From Streptomyces sp. CG 926 (GTDB lineage: Bacteria > Actinomycetota > Actinomycetes > Streptomycetales > Streptomycetaceae): 64,000 bases of DNA. Under the pieces are notes generated by a model that saw only the letters and a list, made by a program, of their open reading frames with translations, was not told the DNA's origin and did no database searches. The DNA lies in contig NZ_QGGZ01000008.1 of the NCBI RefSeq assembly GCF_003148825.1, positions 310,001 to 374,000 of the forward strand, in the 5' to 3' direction. Made by a program: the position numbers and the translations under genes. This document shows positions 33,449 through 41,232 of the stretch, piece by piece. The first letter of the stretch is position 1. The number at the start of each line of letters is the position of its first letter.

Positions 33449-34206
33449 ACCAGCGCGAGCTGCAGACCGCCCGTCGCGTCCATGTGTTGGCCCGTCACCC
33501 AGCGGGAGTCGGGCGAGGCCAGGAAGGCCACCACGTCGGCGACCTCCTGTGCCGTGCCCACCCGATGGAAGACGGAGCGGGCGGCCAGATGGGCCCGTGT
33601 CGCCCCGTCCGCGAGGAGGTCGGCGTTCAGGTCGGTCTCGGTGATGCCGGGACCGACCGAGTTCACGGTGATCCCGCGCGGGGCCAGTTCGGCGGCCAGC
33701 GACCGGGTCAGCGCGTTCGCCGCACCCTTGGCCATGACCGTGGCCAGGATGGCCGGCAGGGCGATCTTCGGGGTGCCGGTCACGTTCACGATCCGGCCCC
33801 CGTCGCGCAGCCGCTCCAGCCCGTACTTGATCACGAAGAACGGCGCCTTGGCGTTGAGCGCGTGCGCCCGGTCGTACATCTCCTCGTCGGTGTCCCCGAT
33901 CCCCGCGAAGGTCGCCGCCCCGGCATTGTTCACCAGGATGTCCACCTCCTCGGTGTGGTCGGGATGGGCCGCGTACGCCGCCCACAGGGCCCGCGCGTCG
34001 CCCGGGACGCCCAGTTCGGCGTTGATCGCGAAGGCCCGTCCACCGGCCGCCGCGATGGCCGCGACCGTCGCGCCCGCCGCCGCCTCGTCGCGTCCGTAGT
34101 GCACCGCGACGAGTGCGCCGTCCCGCGCCAGTCGCTCGGCCACGGCCCGTCCGATGCCCCGACCGCCGCCGGTGACCAGTGCCGTCTTTCCCTCGAGCAC
34201 GCCCAT
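33445..34206 (-). CDS. SDR-family protein lacking the catalytic Tyr
   Basis: Rossmann-fold short-chain dehydrogenase-like protein of 253 residues. The cofactor motif TGGGRGIG (about 12-19), NNAG and the C-terminal substrate loop GPGITETDL are present, so NAD(P) binding is likely. The active-site YxxxK is replaced by TVMAK and the catalytic Ser position by Thr (VNVTGTPKIALP), so normal reductase chemistry is doubtful. It is divergent from a TetR gene across two matching palindromes. It could be an NAD(P)-binding regulator or a reductase with altered chemistry. Confidence 0.8.
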   Translation of the reverse strand: MGVLEGKTALVTGGGRGIGRAVAERLARDGALVAVHYGRDEAAAGATVAAIAAAGGRAFAINAELGVPGDARALWAAYAAHPDHTEEVDILVNNAGAATFAGIGDTDEEMYDRAHALNAKAPFFVIKYGLERLRDGGRIVNVTGTPKIALPAILATVMAKGAANALTRSLAAELAPRGITVNSVGPGITETDLNADLLADGATRAHLAARSVFHRVGTAQEVADVVAFLASPDSRWVTGQHMDATGGLQLALV

Positions 34207-34230
34207 GACGCGCCCCCCTCCGGTAATCGC

Positions 34231-34242
34231 TAGTGGTCGCTA
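34231..34242. promoter_or_regulatory. Operator copy 1 (SDR/TetR intergenic)
   Basis: TAGTGGTCGCTA, fitting TAGYG-N2-CGCTA, 25 bp before the SDR start. A second copy lies at 34267. Confidence 0.65.
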
Positions 34243-34266
34243 CAGAAAGGAACGTATCAGATTCCC

Positions 34267-34284
34267 TAGCGCCCGCTATAGAAT
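34267..34284 (+). promoter_or_regulatory. Operator copy 2 with -10 box of the TetR gene
   Basis: The palindrome TAGCGCCCGCTA (34267-34278) abuts TAGAAT (34279-34284), a -10 box ending 6 nt before the ATG at 34291. There is no ribosome binding site, so the transcript is probably leaderless. A weak -35 may be TATCAG (34255-34260). Confidence 0.65.
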
Positions 34285-34290
34285 GCGGCC

Positions 34291-34887
34291 ATGGTGACCG
34301 GACAGCGCGGCAGGCCCCGTTCCTTCGACCGCGACGCCGCCCTCGACAAGGCGATGCTCGCCTTCTGGGAGCGCGGGTACGAGGCGACCTCCATCGCCGA
34401 CCTGACCGCCTCGCTCGGCATCGGCGCGCCCAGCCTCTACGCGGCCTTCGGCGACAAGCGCAAGCTCTTCGACGAGGTCGTGGTGGTCTACGGGAGCCGG
34501 TACGGGGACTTCGCGAGCGTGGCGCTGGCCGAGGAGCCCACCTCCGGGGCGGCCGTCGCCCGCATCCTGCGCGAGGCGGCCCACATCTACACCGACCCGG
34601 CCCACCCGCGGGGCTGCATGGTGATCAGCGCCGCGATCAACACCACCTCGCAGGAGGTGGCGCAGGCGCTGCGCGAGCGCCGCAATGCCAACCTGGCGAT
34701 GTTCGAGAGTCGGATCCGGGCCGACGTGGCCGCGGGGGCGCTGCCCGCCGACACGGACGCGCGGGCGCTGGCCCGGTACGCCGGAGCGGTGCTGCAGGGG
34801 ATGTCCCAGCAGTCGCGCGACGGCGCGAGCCGGGAAGAGCTGGAGGCGGTGGCGGAGCGGGCCCTGCTGGCCTGGCCCGCCGCGTAG
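34291..34887 (+). CDS. TetR-family regulator
   Basis: Repressor of 198 residues. The N-terminal helix-turn-helix reads IADLTASLGIGAPSLYAAFGDKRKLF, which is the AcrR/RutR-like subgroup with a Gly-Ala-Pro turn. The C-terminal domain (HPRGCMVISAAINTTSQEV) is the TetR_C type often seen next to SDR genes. It is divergent from the SDR gene with two copies of a 12-bp palindrome between them, one over its own -10 box. It therefore probably represses both genes. Confidence 0.88.
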   Translation: MVTGQRGRPRSFDRDAALDKAMLAFWERGYEATSIADLTASLGIGAPSLYAAFGDKRKLFDEVVVVYGSRYGDFASVALAEEPTSGAAVARILREAAHIYTDPAHPRGCMVISAAINTTSQEVAQALRERRNANLAMFESRIRADVAAGALPADTDARALARYAGAVLQGMSQQSRDGASREELEAVAERALLAWPAA

Positions 34888-35281
34888 GCGGCCGGCCACG
34901 TTCGGCTCGGCATGTCCGCGCGATGTCCGCGCAGGAATTCCTCTGGGCCACGGTGCAGGACGGGACCCTCGACCCGCCCGGCACCGTAGCCCGGAGTACT
35001 TACGGCCGACAGGTGTGCGGTTCCCGACGGCCGGTGGAGGTGCCTGCGCGGTCAGGGCAGAGCGCGCGGCTTACCTCGATCCGTCCTCCTGTGCGGGGAG
35101 GGCGGAGGTTGTGAAATCAATTGTGGACTAGACCATTCTGTTCTGTCCATCCAATGACAGTGCCTGGAAACCCGTCACTTCCTCCAACAGTACGCGGCCC
35201 GTGCCCCCCTTGGATACTCCTGAGTACCGCCGTGGGGAAAGTCATGGCACGTACCCGGGGTACGCTCGCAAGGTGCCCTCC
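34888..35281. other. 394-bp gene-free region with a DasR-like site
   Basis: No convincing gene is present. The right half contains TGTGGACTAGACCATT (35122-35137), whose centre TGGACTAGACCA differs from the dre core TGGTCTAGACCA at one position and matches the 16-bp consensus at 12 places, as well as the nagB site does. The rest shows no repeat or hairpin I can defend. Confidence 0.5.
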
Positions 35282-36751
35282 ATGAACGACCTCGTACGCC
35301 AGCACACCGCTCTCGGTGAAACCGACCTGGAGTGGCTCCACCTGCTGGTCTCGGAGTGGCAGCTGCTCTCCGACCTGTCCTTCGCCGACCTCGTCCTGTG
35401 GGTGCCCACCCTCGACGGGACGCGGTACGTCTCGGTCGCCCAGATGCGCCCGAACACCGGTCCCACCTCGTACCAGGACGACATGGTCGGCCACCTGGTG
35501 CCGCGTGGCCGCCGCCCGCTGCTGGACGCCGCGCTCGACGAGGGCCGGATCGTGCGCGAGGGCGACCCCGAGTGGCGCGAGGAGGTGCCGGTCCGCGTCG
35601 AGTCGATCCCCGTCCGCCGCGAGGGCCGGGTACTGGGAGTGATCGCCCGCAACACCAACCTGCTCACTGTGCGTACACCGAGCCGGCTGGAGCTGACCTA
35701 CCTCCAGTCCGCCTCCGACCTCGCCCAGATGATCGCGGCGGGCTCCTTCCCGTTCCCCGGCCAGCAGGTCGACATGGACGCCTCCCCGCGGGTCGGGGAC
35801 GGCCTGATCCGCCTCGACGCCGACGGCGTGGTCACCTACGCCTCCCCGAACGCGCTCTCCGCCTACCACCGACTCGGGCTCGCCTCCGACCTCGTCGGCC
35901 AGCACCTGGGCAACACCACGGCCGAACTGGCCCCCTCCCGCGGTCCGGTGGACGAGGCCCTGGTCAAGCTGGCCAGCGGCTGGGCCCCCCGGGAGACCGA
36001 GGTCGACGGCAACGGCGGGGTCATCCAGCTCCGCGCGATCCCGCTCAAGCCGAAGGGCACCCGGATCGGCTCCCTGGTGCTGTGCCGCGACGTCACGGAA
36101 CTGCGTCGTCGCGAACGTGAATTGATCACCAAGGACGCCACCATCCGGGAGATCCACCACCGGGTGAAGAACAACCTGCAGACCGTGGCCGCGCTCTTGC
36201 GGCTCCAGTCCCGCCGGATGGATTCGGCGCAGGGTCGCGAGGCGCTGAACGAGGCCGTCCGCCGGGTCGGATCGATCGCGATCGTGCACGAGACGCTGTC
36301 TCAGAACCTCGACGAGCGGGTGGAGTTCGACGAGATCGCCGACCGCGTCATCGCGATGGTCTCGGAGATCTCCCCGGGCAAGGTGGACTGCCGACGCACC
36401 GGCAGGTTCGGGATCCTGGACGCGGAGGTCGCCACCCCGCTGTCGATGGTGCTGACGGAGATCCTGCAGAACGCCCTGGAGCACGCCTTCACCCAGGGGG
36501 AGCGGGGCACCGTGGAGGTGGCCGCGATCCGCACCGGAACCGGTCGTACCGACGGCCGGCTGCTGATCACCGTGCTCGACGACGGCCGCGGCCTGCCCGA
36601 GGGGTTCGACCCCCAGCGGGCCGGCAATCTCGGGCTGCAGATCGTACGGACCCTCGTGGAGGGGGAGCTCGGCGGCACGTTCGACATGCTCCGGGCCGAG
36701 CCGCGCGGCACCAAGGTCGTCCTCGACATCCCGTCCAGCCCGCAGAAGTAG
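35282..36751 (+). CDS. PdtaS-type sensor histidine kinase
   Basis: Soluble HisKA_2/HWE-type histidine kinase of 489 residues. In order: an N-terminal GAF-like domain (about 1-160), a PAS domain (about 170-285, DGLIRLDADGVVTYASPNAL), the dimerisation/phospho-acceptor helix EIHHRVKNNLQTVAALLRL (His292/293), and an ATPase domain with N box EILQNALEHAF and G box LDDGRGLP. It resembles mycobacterial PdtaS, which signals to an RNA-binding antiterminator PdtaR encoded elsewhere. No response regulator is adjacent. ATG 35282 or GTG 35273 could start it. It shares a terminator with wblE. Confidence 0.9.
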   Translation: MNDLVRQHTALGETDLEWLHLLVSEWQLLSDLSFADLVLWVPTLDGTRYVSVAQMRPNTGPTSYQDDMVGHLVPRGRRPLLDAALDEGRIVREGDPEWREEVPVRVESIPVRREGRVLGVIARNTNLLTVRTPSRLELTYLQSASDLAQMIAAGSFPFPGQQVDMDASPRVGDGLIRLDADGVVTYASPNALSAYHRLGLASDLVGQHLGNTTAELAPSRGPVDEALVKLASGWAPRETEVDGNGGVIQLRAIPLKPKGTRIGSLVLCRDVTELRRRERELITKDATIREIHHRVKNNLQTVAALLRLQSRRMDSAQGREALNEAVRRVGSIAIVHETLSQNLDERVEFDEIADRVIAMVSEISPGKVDCRRTGRFGILDAEVATPLSMVLTEILQNALEHAFTQGERGTVEVAAIRTGTGRTDGRLLITVLDDGRGLPEGFDPQRAGNLGLQIVRTLVEGELGGTFDMLRAEPRGTKVVLDIPSSPQK

Positions 36752-36888
36752 CGCGAAAGCAGCAGCGATGCCGTGACTCAGCGTGACGTTCCGGCCGTCG
36801 CCCGGTCGAGACTGCTGTCACCGGCCGTCACATGGCCGGCACCCGTTTTTCGGTCCACCGGTCGGAATCGGACCCCGAACAGCACTGA

Positions 36889-36917
36889 GCCCCGGACCGA
36901 ATGATTCGGTCCGGGGC
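36889..36917. terminator. Terminator shared by the kinase gene and wblE
   Basis: A perfect 14-bp inverted repeat GCCCCGGACCGAAT / ATTCGGTCCGGGGC around a single G, so the real loop is AATGATT or similar. It lies between convergent stops. Confidence 0.85.
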
Positions 36918-36984
36918 CCAAGAGCACGGTGCTGAGCGCTTGTTCGGTACTACGCGCTGCGCGTCGAGGCTCGAAAGTCGTTTG

Positions 36985-37242
36985 TCAGGCGCTGGCGTTG
37001 CGCGCCCGGTTGCGAGCGGCGCGGCGCTTCATGGCGCGGCGCTCGTCCTCGCTGAGACCGCCCCAGACGCCGGAGTCCTGACCGGACTCGAGCGCCCACT
37101 GCAGGCACTGCTCCATGACGGGGCAGCGGCGGCAGACGGCCTTGGCTTCCTCGATCTGCAGCAGCGCAGGACCGGTGTTGCCGATGGGGAAGAAGAGTTC
37201 CGGGTCTTCCTCACGACAAACGGCGTTGTGACGCCAGTCCAT
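36985..37242 (-). CDS. wblE: WhiB-like iron-sulfur transcription factor WblE (WhiB1 orthologue)
   Basis: Protein of 85 residues with the four [4Fe-4S] cysteines C9, C37, C40 and C46 in the WhiB arrangement, the turn GVWGG (about 58-62) and the basic tail RRAMKRRAARNRARNASA. It is essentially the actinobacterial WhiB1/WblE sequence, which binds the primary sigma factor region 4 and responds to nitric oxide. GGAG precedes ATG 37242; longer in-frame starts are not supported. A long leader lies upstream. The nitric-oxide genes hmp/nsrR are 8 kb away. Confidence 0.95.
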   Translation of the reverse strand: MDWRHNAVCREEDPELFFPIGNTGPALLQIEEAKAVCRRCPVMEQCLQWALESGQDSGVWGGLSEDERRAMKRRAARNRARNASA

Positions 37243-37566
37243 GGCTGCTCCATCTCCTTGTATTGCGAACAGGTTGCTTGTGAATGTGAACGCTTTCACG
37301 AATCCCCCCGTGAGGGAAGCGCGACCGCCCGGTTTCACGCGGGTGATCAATCAGAGATTCGTGGAGGGGTTCTGGCGGTCTGTGTGGGTGCCGGGTGTTG
37401 CGGGCTGTCCCGATCGCCATGAAGAGATTCGCAAACCTCGGACGGGGATACAACCCCTTCCGGAAAGTTTTTTTTGATTCGTCGGTGTCTACTAGGTCAC
37501 AGCCCTACATCGTGAGGGTGGACCGGCGTGTAAACGTTCGAGTGAAAGGCCTCAGGGCCCTTCTAC
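37243..37566 (-). other. 324-bp intergenic leader of wblE
   Basis: The region between wblE and the lipid kinase gene is the most A/T-rich part of the neighbourhood, with a T8 run at 37468-37475. No gene with good codon bias is visible. It should hold the wblE promoter and a long 5' leader, as known for whiB1-type genes. I cannot place promoter boxes with confidence. The last 25 bp form the lipid kinase terminator. Confidence 0.4.
37541..37566 (-). terminator. Terminator of the lipid kinase gene
   Basis: AAAGGCC (37545-37551) and GGCCCTT (37556-37562) pair with one mismatch around a 4-nt loop, directly after the stop codon. Confidence 0.55.
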
Positions 37567-38532
37567 TCACACAATCACACGCAGTGCCCGGCGTACGCCT
37601 GTGAACCGAACGCTGGTCCGCAGTCCGAGGTGATCGCCGTCCATCTGGAAGGGAAGCGGAACCTTCGAATGCAAGGTGAAGTCGGTCAGATCGTGCAGAG
37701 ACACCGCATGCTTGCCGTGCGGACCTCGCTCAGGAGTGGAGGTCAGGAGCTGTGTCGCGTACCGCGCGACCGCCGGAGTTGACAAACGGTTCAGTGCCAA
37801 TACGTCAAGCGCAGTATCGAACGAGGCTTCGGGAGAGGCGTAAAGGGGACGATTCCCCAGATACGTCCACGGTGACGTATTGCACACTATGGACAGCACC
37901 AGATCGGTCACCGGGTCCGCGCCGGGGCGCTCCAGCGTGACCGTCCCGTGATGCCGGTTCGGCTCCTCCCAGAACTGGCGCATCAGCTGTCGCACGTACA
38001 GGGCGTGCGTCGAACGCTTGCCGCGTTCGCGCTGCTGCTCCACCCGGCCCACCACACCCGCGTCGAAGCCGAAGCCCGCGCAGAAGGTGAACCAGCGGGC
38101 CGGGACCGACTCGTCCTCCGTACCCGGGGTGCCGGCCGCCAGACCCAGACCCACCGTCCGCTCGCGCTGCTCCCGCAGCGCGTCCAGCAGGGCGCCGGTC
38201 GCCTCGACCGCGTCGTTGGGCAGTCCCAGGGCGCGCGCGAACACATTGGTGGAGCCGCCGGGGACCACCGCCAGCCGCGGCAGCCGATCCGGATCGGGAC
38301 CGTTGTGCAGGAGTCCGTTGACCACTTCGTTGACCGTGCCGTCACCGCCGAGGGCGACGACGAGGTCGAGCCCCTCGTGAGCGGCCTTGCGCCCCAGGTC
38401 CCGGGCGTGCCCGCGGTACTCGGTGGTGACCGCCTCCAGCTTCATCTCGCTGGCCAGGGCGTGGGTCAGGACGTCGCGCGTGCGCGCACTGGTGGTGGTC
38501 GCTGCTGGGTTGGCCACGAGAAGTGCACGCAT
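37567..38532 (-). CDS. Diacylglycerol/sphingosine kinase-family lipid kinase
   Basis: Protein of 321 residues with the DAGK catalytic motif VVALGGDGTVNEVVNGLL and the nucleotide-binding VVPGGSTNVFARALG. It phosphorylates a lipid such as diacylglycerol, or may act in phosphatidylinositol-mannoside or menaquinone-related lipid metabolism; the exact substrate is not known. ATG 38532 (MRALLVANPAA) is the conserved start, and upstream in-frame codons are rejected. It is divergent from a small membrane protein gene, near sigH. Confidence 0.9.
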   Translation of the reverse strand: MRALLVANPAATTTSARTRDVLTHALASEMKLEAVTTEYRGHARDLGRKAAHEGLDLVVALGGDGTVNEVVNGLLHNGPDPDRLPRLAVVPGGSTNVFARALGLPNDAVEATGALLDALREQRERTVGLGLAAGTPGTEDESVPARWFTFCAGFGFDAGVVGRVEQQRERGKRSTHALYVRQLMRQFWEEPNRHHGTVTLERPGADPVTDLVLSIVCNTSPWTYLGNRPLYASPEASFDTALDVLALNRLSTPAVARYATQLLTSTPERGPHGKHAVSLHDLTDFTLHSKVPLPFQMDGDHLGLRTSVRFTGVRRALRVIV

Positions 38533-38616
38533 GAGCGCCAGACTACCCACCCCTTCACATGCCGACCCTACTGCCCGTCCCCTCCGGGGTCCGGTGCGCG
38601 CGGCTACCCTGCTGGA

Positions 38617-39069
38617 GTGAGTAAGAAGCAGCCCGCGAATGCCCCCGCCCCCGCCGCCGACGTCCCGACCGCCGCGCTGCCCGGCCGGCTGACCGCGGCC
38701 GCCGCGCTCACCGCCCTGGAGGGCCTGGCTCTGGCCGGCCTCGGGCTCTACATGCTCTTCGTGGGGATCGCCGGTGACCCCGACTCCCCGCAGCAGGCCG
38801 AGACGGGTGGGATCACCCTGCTCGCGCTCGCCGCGCTGCCGTTGGTCGCTGCCCGTGGGCTGCGCCTGGGGCGCCGCTGGAGCCGCGGCCCGGCCCTGAT
38901 CACCCAGCTGATGGCGCTGCCGGTGGCCTGGACCCTGTACAACACCGGCGGTGCGATGATCGCCGCCGCCGTGGCGCTGGCCGTGGCCGCGGTGGCCGTC
39001 GGGGCGCTCCTGGTGAATCCGACGGCGGCCGAGGCGCTGGGTATCGGGCCCGGGGAACAGGCCCGATAA
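38617..39069 (+). CDS. Four-helix membrane protein of unknown function
   Basis: Protein of 150 residues with a short Ala/Pro-rich cytoplasmic start and about four hydrophobic helices (LTALEGLALAGLGLYMLFVG, GGITLLALAALPLVAARGL, and two in the C-terminal half). There is no catalytic motif. GTG 38617 is preceded by CTGGA only, so translation may be leaderless or weak. It is convergent with sigH, with a 28-bp gap. It may correspond to the membrane gene flanking sigH in S. coelicolor. Confidence 0.75.
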   Translation: MSKKQPANAPAPAADVPTAALPGRLTAAAALTALEGLALAGLGLYMLFVGIAGDPDSPQQAETGGITLLALAALPLVAARGLRLGRRWSRGPALITQLMALPVAWTLYNTGGAMIAAAVALAVAAVAVGALLVNPTAAEALGIGPGEQAR

Positions 39070-39097
39070 CCGGCCGTCCGGTTCTTCTCGCGCTCGC

Positions 39098-40144
39098 CTA
39101 CTCCTCGACGAGGAGCTTCTCGCGGAGCTGGGCCAGGGTGCGGGCCAGCAGCCGGGAGACGTGCATCTGGGAGATGCCGACCTCCTGGGCGATCTGCGAC
39201 TGGGTCATGTTGCCGAAGAAGCGGAGCAGCAGGATCCGCTTCTCCCTGGGCGGCAGCCCCTCCAGCAGCGGCTTGAGGGACTCGCGGTACTCGACGCCCT
39301 CCAGGGCCTCGTCCTCCGAGCCCAGGGTGTCCGCGACCGCCGGCGACTCGTCGTCGGTGTCCGGGACGTCCAGGGAGAGCGTGCTGTAGGCATTGGCCGA
39401 TTCCAGCCCCTCCAGCACCTCCTCCTCGGAGATCCCCAGCCGTTCGGCCAGTTCGTGCACCGTCGGGGAGCGGCCGTGCTGCTGGGACAGTTCGGCGGTC
39501 GCCGTGGTCAGCGAGAGCCGCAGCTCCTGCAGACGGCGCGGCACCCGCACCGCCCAGCCCTTGTCACGGAAGTGGCGCTTGATCTCGCCGACCACCGTGG
39601 GCGTGGCGTACGTGGAGAACTCGACCCCGCGGTCCGGATCGAACCGGTCCACCGACTTGATGAGGCCGATCGTCGCGACCTGGGTCAGGTCGTCGAGTGG
39701 CTCACCGCGGTTGCGGAAGCGCCGCGCCAGGTGTTCCACCAGTGGCAGGTGCATCCGTACCAGCCGGTTGCGCAGCTCGGCCTTCTCCGTCGAACCGTCG
39801 GGCAGCGCCCGCAGTTCGATGAACAGGGCCCGTGCTCCGCTGCGGTCGCGCGGATCCGGCAGCGCCGCGGTCGCGGCGAACACCGGTGCCGGCGCCGGCG
39901 GCACCACGGGGGCCGTGGCCTCGGCCTCGGCTCCCGTCCCGGTCGGTCCGTCTGGTTGTGGTTGTTCCTGCTGGTTCTCGCTCATAGGGCCCGCCCGTCG
40001 CTCCGCCGAGTCCAAAAAGCCGTCTTCCGCATCCGCGTCAGCCGGGTGCGGCCGGGCGTGCTGCTGCTCCGGGATGCCGCCGTCGACCTCGTGCCGTACC
40101 CGGGGCCGATCCCCGCCCCGCACCGGGATCTCCCCGCCGCTCAC
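39098..40144 (-). CDS. sigH: SigB/F-type alternative sigma factor SigH
   Basis: General-stress and developmental sigma factor. Region 2 includes RNRLVRMHLPLVEHLARRF and GLIKSVDRFDPDRGVEFSTYA; region 3 and region 4 (GNMTQSQIAQEVGISQMHVSRLL) follow. Two starts are credible. GTG 40144 overlaps the anti-sigma stop (GTGA) and yields 348 residues. ATG 39985 (MSENQQEQ) gives the 295-residue core. S. coelicolor SigH is likewise made in several lengths, with the long N-terminus removed by proteolysis. It is encoded after its anti-sigma factor in a coupled operon. Confidence 0.92.
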   Translation of the reverse strand: MSGGEIPVRGGDRPRVRHEVDGGIPEQQHARPHPADADAEDGFLDSAERRAGPMSENQQEQPQPDGPTGTGAEAEATAPVVPPAPAPVFAATAALPDPRDRSGARALFIELRALPDGSTEKAELRNRLVRMHLPLVEHLARRFRNRGEPLDDLTQVATIGLIKSVDRFDPDRGVEFSTYATPTVVGEIKRHFRDKGWAVRVPRRLQELRLSLTTATAELSQQHGRSPTVHELAERLGISEEEVLEGLESANAYSTLSLDVPDTDDESPAVADTLGSEDEALEGVEYRESLKPLLEGLPPREKRILLLRFFGNMTQSQIAQEVGISQMHVSRLLARTLAQLREKLLVEE

Positions 40145-40554
40145 GCCGGGCCTGGTCCCGCGCCGCGCTGTTTGTAGAGGCTGATGCTCACCGTCCGGTT
40201 CTCCTCGACCGTGGCCTCGACCTTGCCGGCCAGCGCCGACAGGACCGTCCACGCGAACGTGTCACGCTCCGGTGCCCGCCCGTCGGTGGTCGGCGCCGAG
40301 ACGGTCACCTCCAGCGAATCGTCGATCAGCCGGAACACGCAACTGAGGACGGAGCCCGGCACGGCCTGCTGGAGCAGGATCGCGCAGGCCTCGTCCACCG
40401 CGATGCGGAGGTCCTCGATCTCGTCGAGGGTGAAGTCCAAACGTGCCGCGAGACCGGCCGTGGCCGTCCGCAGCACCGACAGGTAGGCACCCGCAGCGGG
40501 CAGCCGGACTTCCACGAAGTCCTGAGTCCCGGGCTCGCCTGCGATCTGGGACAC
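40141..40554 (-). CDS. ushX: Anti-sigma-H factor, UshX/PrsH (RsbW-like)
   Basis: Anti-sigma factor of about 137 residues with a GHKL ATPase fold: DFTLDEIEDLRIAVDEACAILL is the N-box region, and a G-box-like GKVEATVEENRTVSISLYK follows. RsbW-type proteins bind and inhibit SigB-family sigma factors. GTG 40554 was chosen because GGAGG lies 5 nt upstream; GTG 40560 and a TTG before it overlap that site. The stop overlaps the long-form sigH start. Confidence 0.85.
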   Translation of the reverse strand: MSQIAGEPGTQDFVEVRLPAAGAYLSVLRTATAGLAARLDFTLDEIEDLRIAVDEACAILLQQAVPGSVLSCVFRLIDDSLEVTVSAPTTDGRAPERDTFAWTVLSALAGKVEATVEENRTVSISLYKQRGAGPGPA

Positions 40555-40730
40555 CCTCACCTCCAAGGTGGTACGAGCTCTGTTCGCCGGTGACGCTATC
40601 GCGATCCGGGCGATCGTGTCGCGGCACCCCTCTTGGTGCCCGCTTCGAGCACCCCGCCTGCGAGCCAGTGACTGATGGTAAGCCCATGGGTACGCACAGT
40701 GGCTAGGGGTCTGCGGGGCCCAAATCAGGG

Positions 40731-40761
40731 GAACCGGCGGAGGGTTGAACTACCCCGGTTC
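40731..40761 (-). terminator. Hairpin at the end of the zf-UBP gene
   Basis: GAACCGG (40731-40737) and CCGGTTC (40755-40761) form a 7-bp stem with a 17-nt loop that includes the stop codon. Weak. Confidence 0.35.
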
Positions 40762-41020
40762 AGACGATCGAACCGTCGACAAAACACCAGCGCCAGGTCT
40801 CACCCGGTTCGAAGCTGCGCATCACCGGATGGCCGGTCTCCTCGTGATGCGCGGTGGCGTGCCGGTGGGGCGAGGAATCACAGCAGGCCACATGCCCGCA
40901 CCCCAGGCACATCCGCAGCTGCACGGGGTGGCTGCCGAGGGCCAGGCATTCGGGGCAGGTGTGGTGCGAGGGCACCGGTTCGGGACGCGGCAGTTCGGCA
41001 ACGTGGGTGCACTCGCTCAT
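40760..41020 (-). CDS. UBP-type zinc-finger protein
   Basis: Protein of 86 residues made of one zf-UBP (BUZ) domain. Metal ligands follow the pattern C4, CPEC, CLGCGHVACC and HRHATAHHEETGHPV. In eukaryotes this fold binds ubiquitin C-termini; in actinobacteria its partner is unknown. AAGGAG precedes the ATG. It lies upstream of the anti-sigma gene on the same strand and is divergent from a Na+/H+ antiporter gene. A similar gene often sits next to CPA1 antiporters in Streptomyces, as far as I recall. Confidence 0.88.
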   Translation of the reverse strand: MSECTHVAELPRPEPVPSHHTCPECLALGSHPVQLRMCLGCGHVACCDSSPHRHATAHHEETGHPVMRSFEPGETWRWCFVDGSIV

Positions 41021-41232
41021 CGCATTCTCCTTGTACCGGAACCCCGACCTTCAACCTCGGGGCGAACCGCGCGCAGGAGACGGAGCCGCGATGCGGCGGA
41101 GCGTCGTTGCGTCACGCTTTGACCGGAGCTTGATCTCGTACAGAATACGTTCCCGCCGTGCGAGTCCTGGGGATCTCCTCGGCCAAGCCCGCGCGTTCGG
41201 GGCGAGCGGCCGACGATTGAGGTGGATCTTCG

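Noticed and set aside
34888..35281. A small coding gene in the gap before the histidine kinase
   Set aside because: The available frames lack third-position G/C bias, ribosome binding sites and any recognisable motif.
37460..37480. T8 run as a factor-independent terminator
   Set aside because: No stable G+C stem directly precedes the T run on either strand.
40686..40691. GGGTAC as a sigma-H/B type -10 box
   Set aside because: It faces the plus strand, where no gene starts nearby, and no GTTT sits at the right distance upstream. A GGTT-N14-GGGGTA on the minus strand near 40752-40776 is possible but too weak to list.
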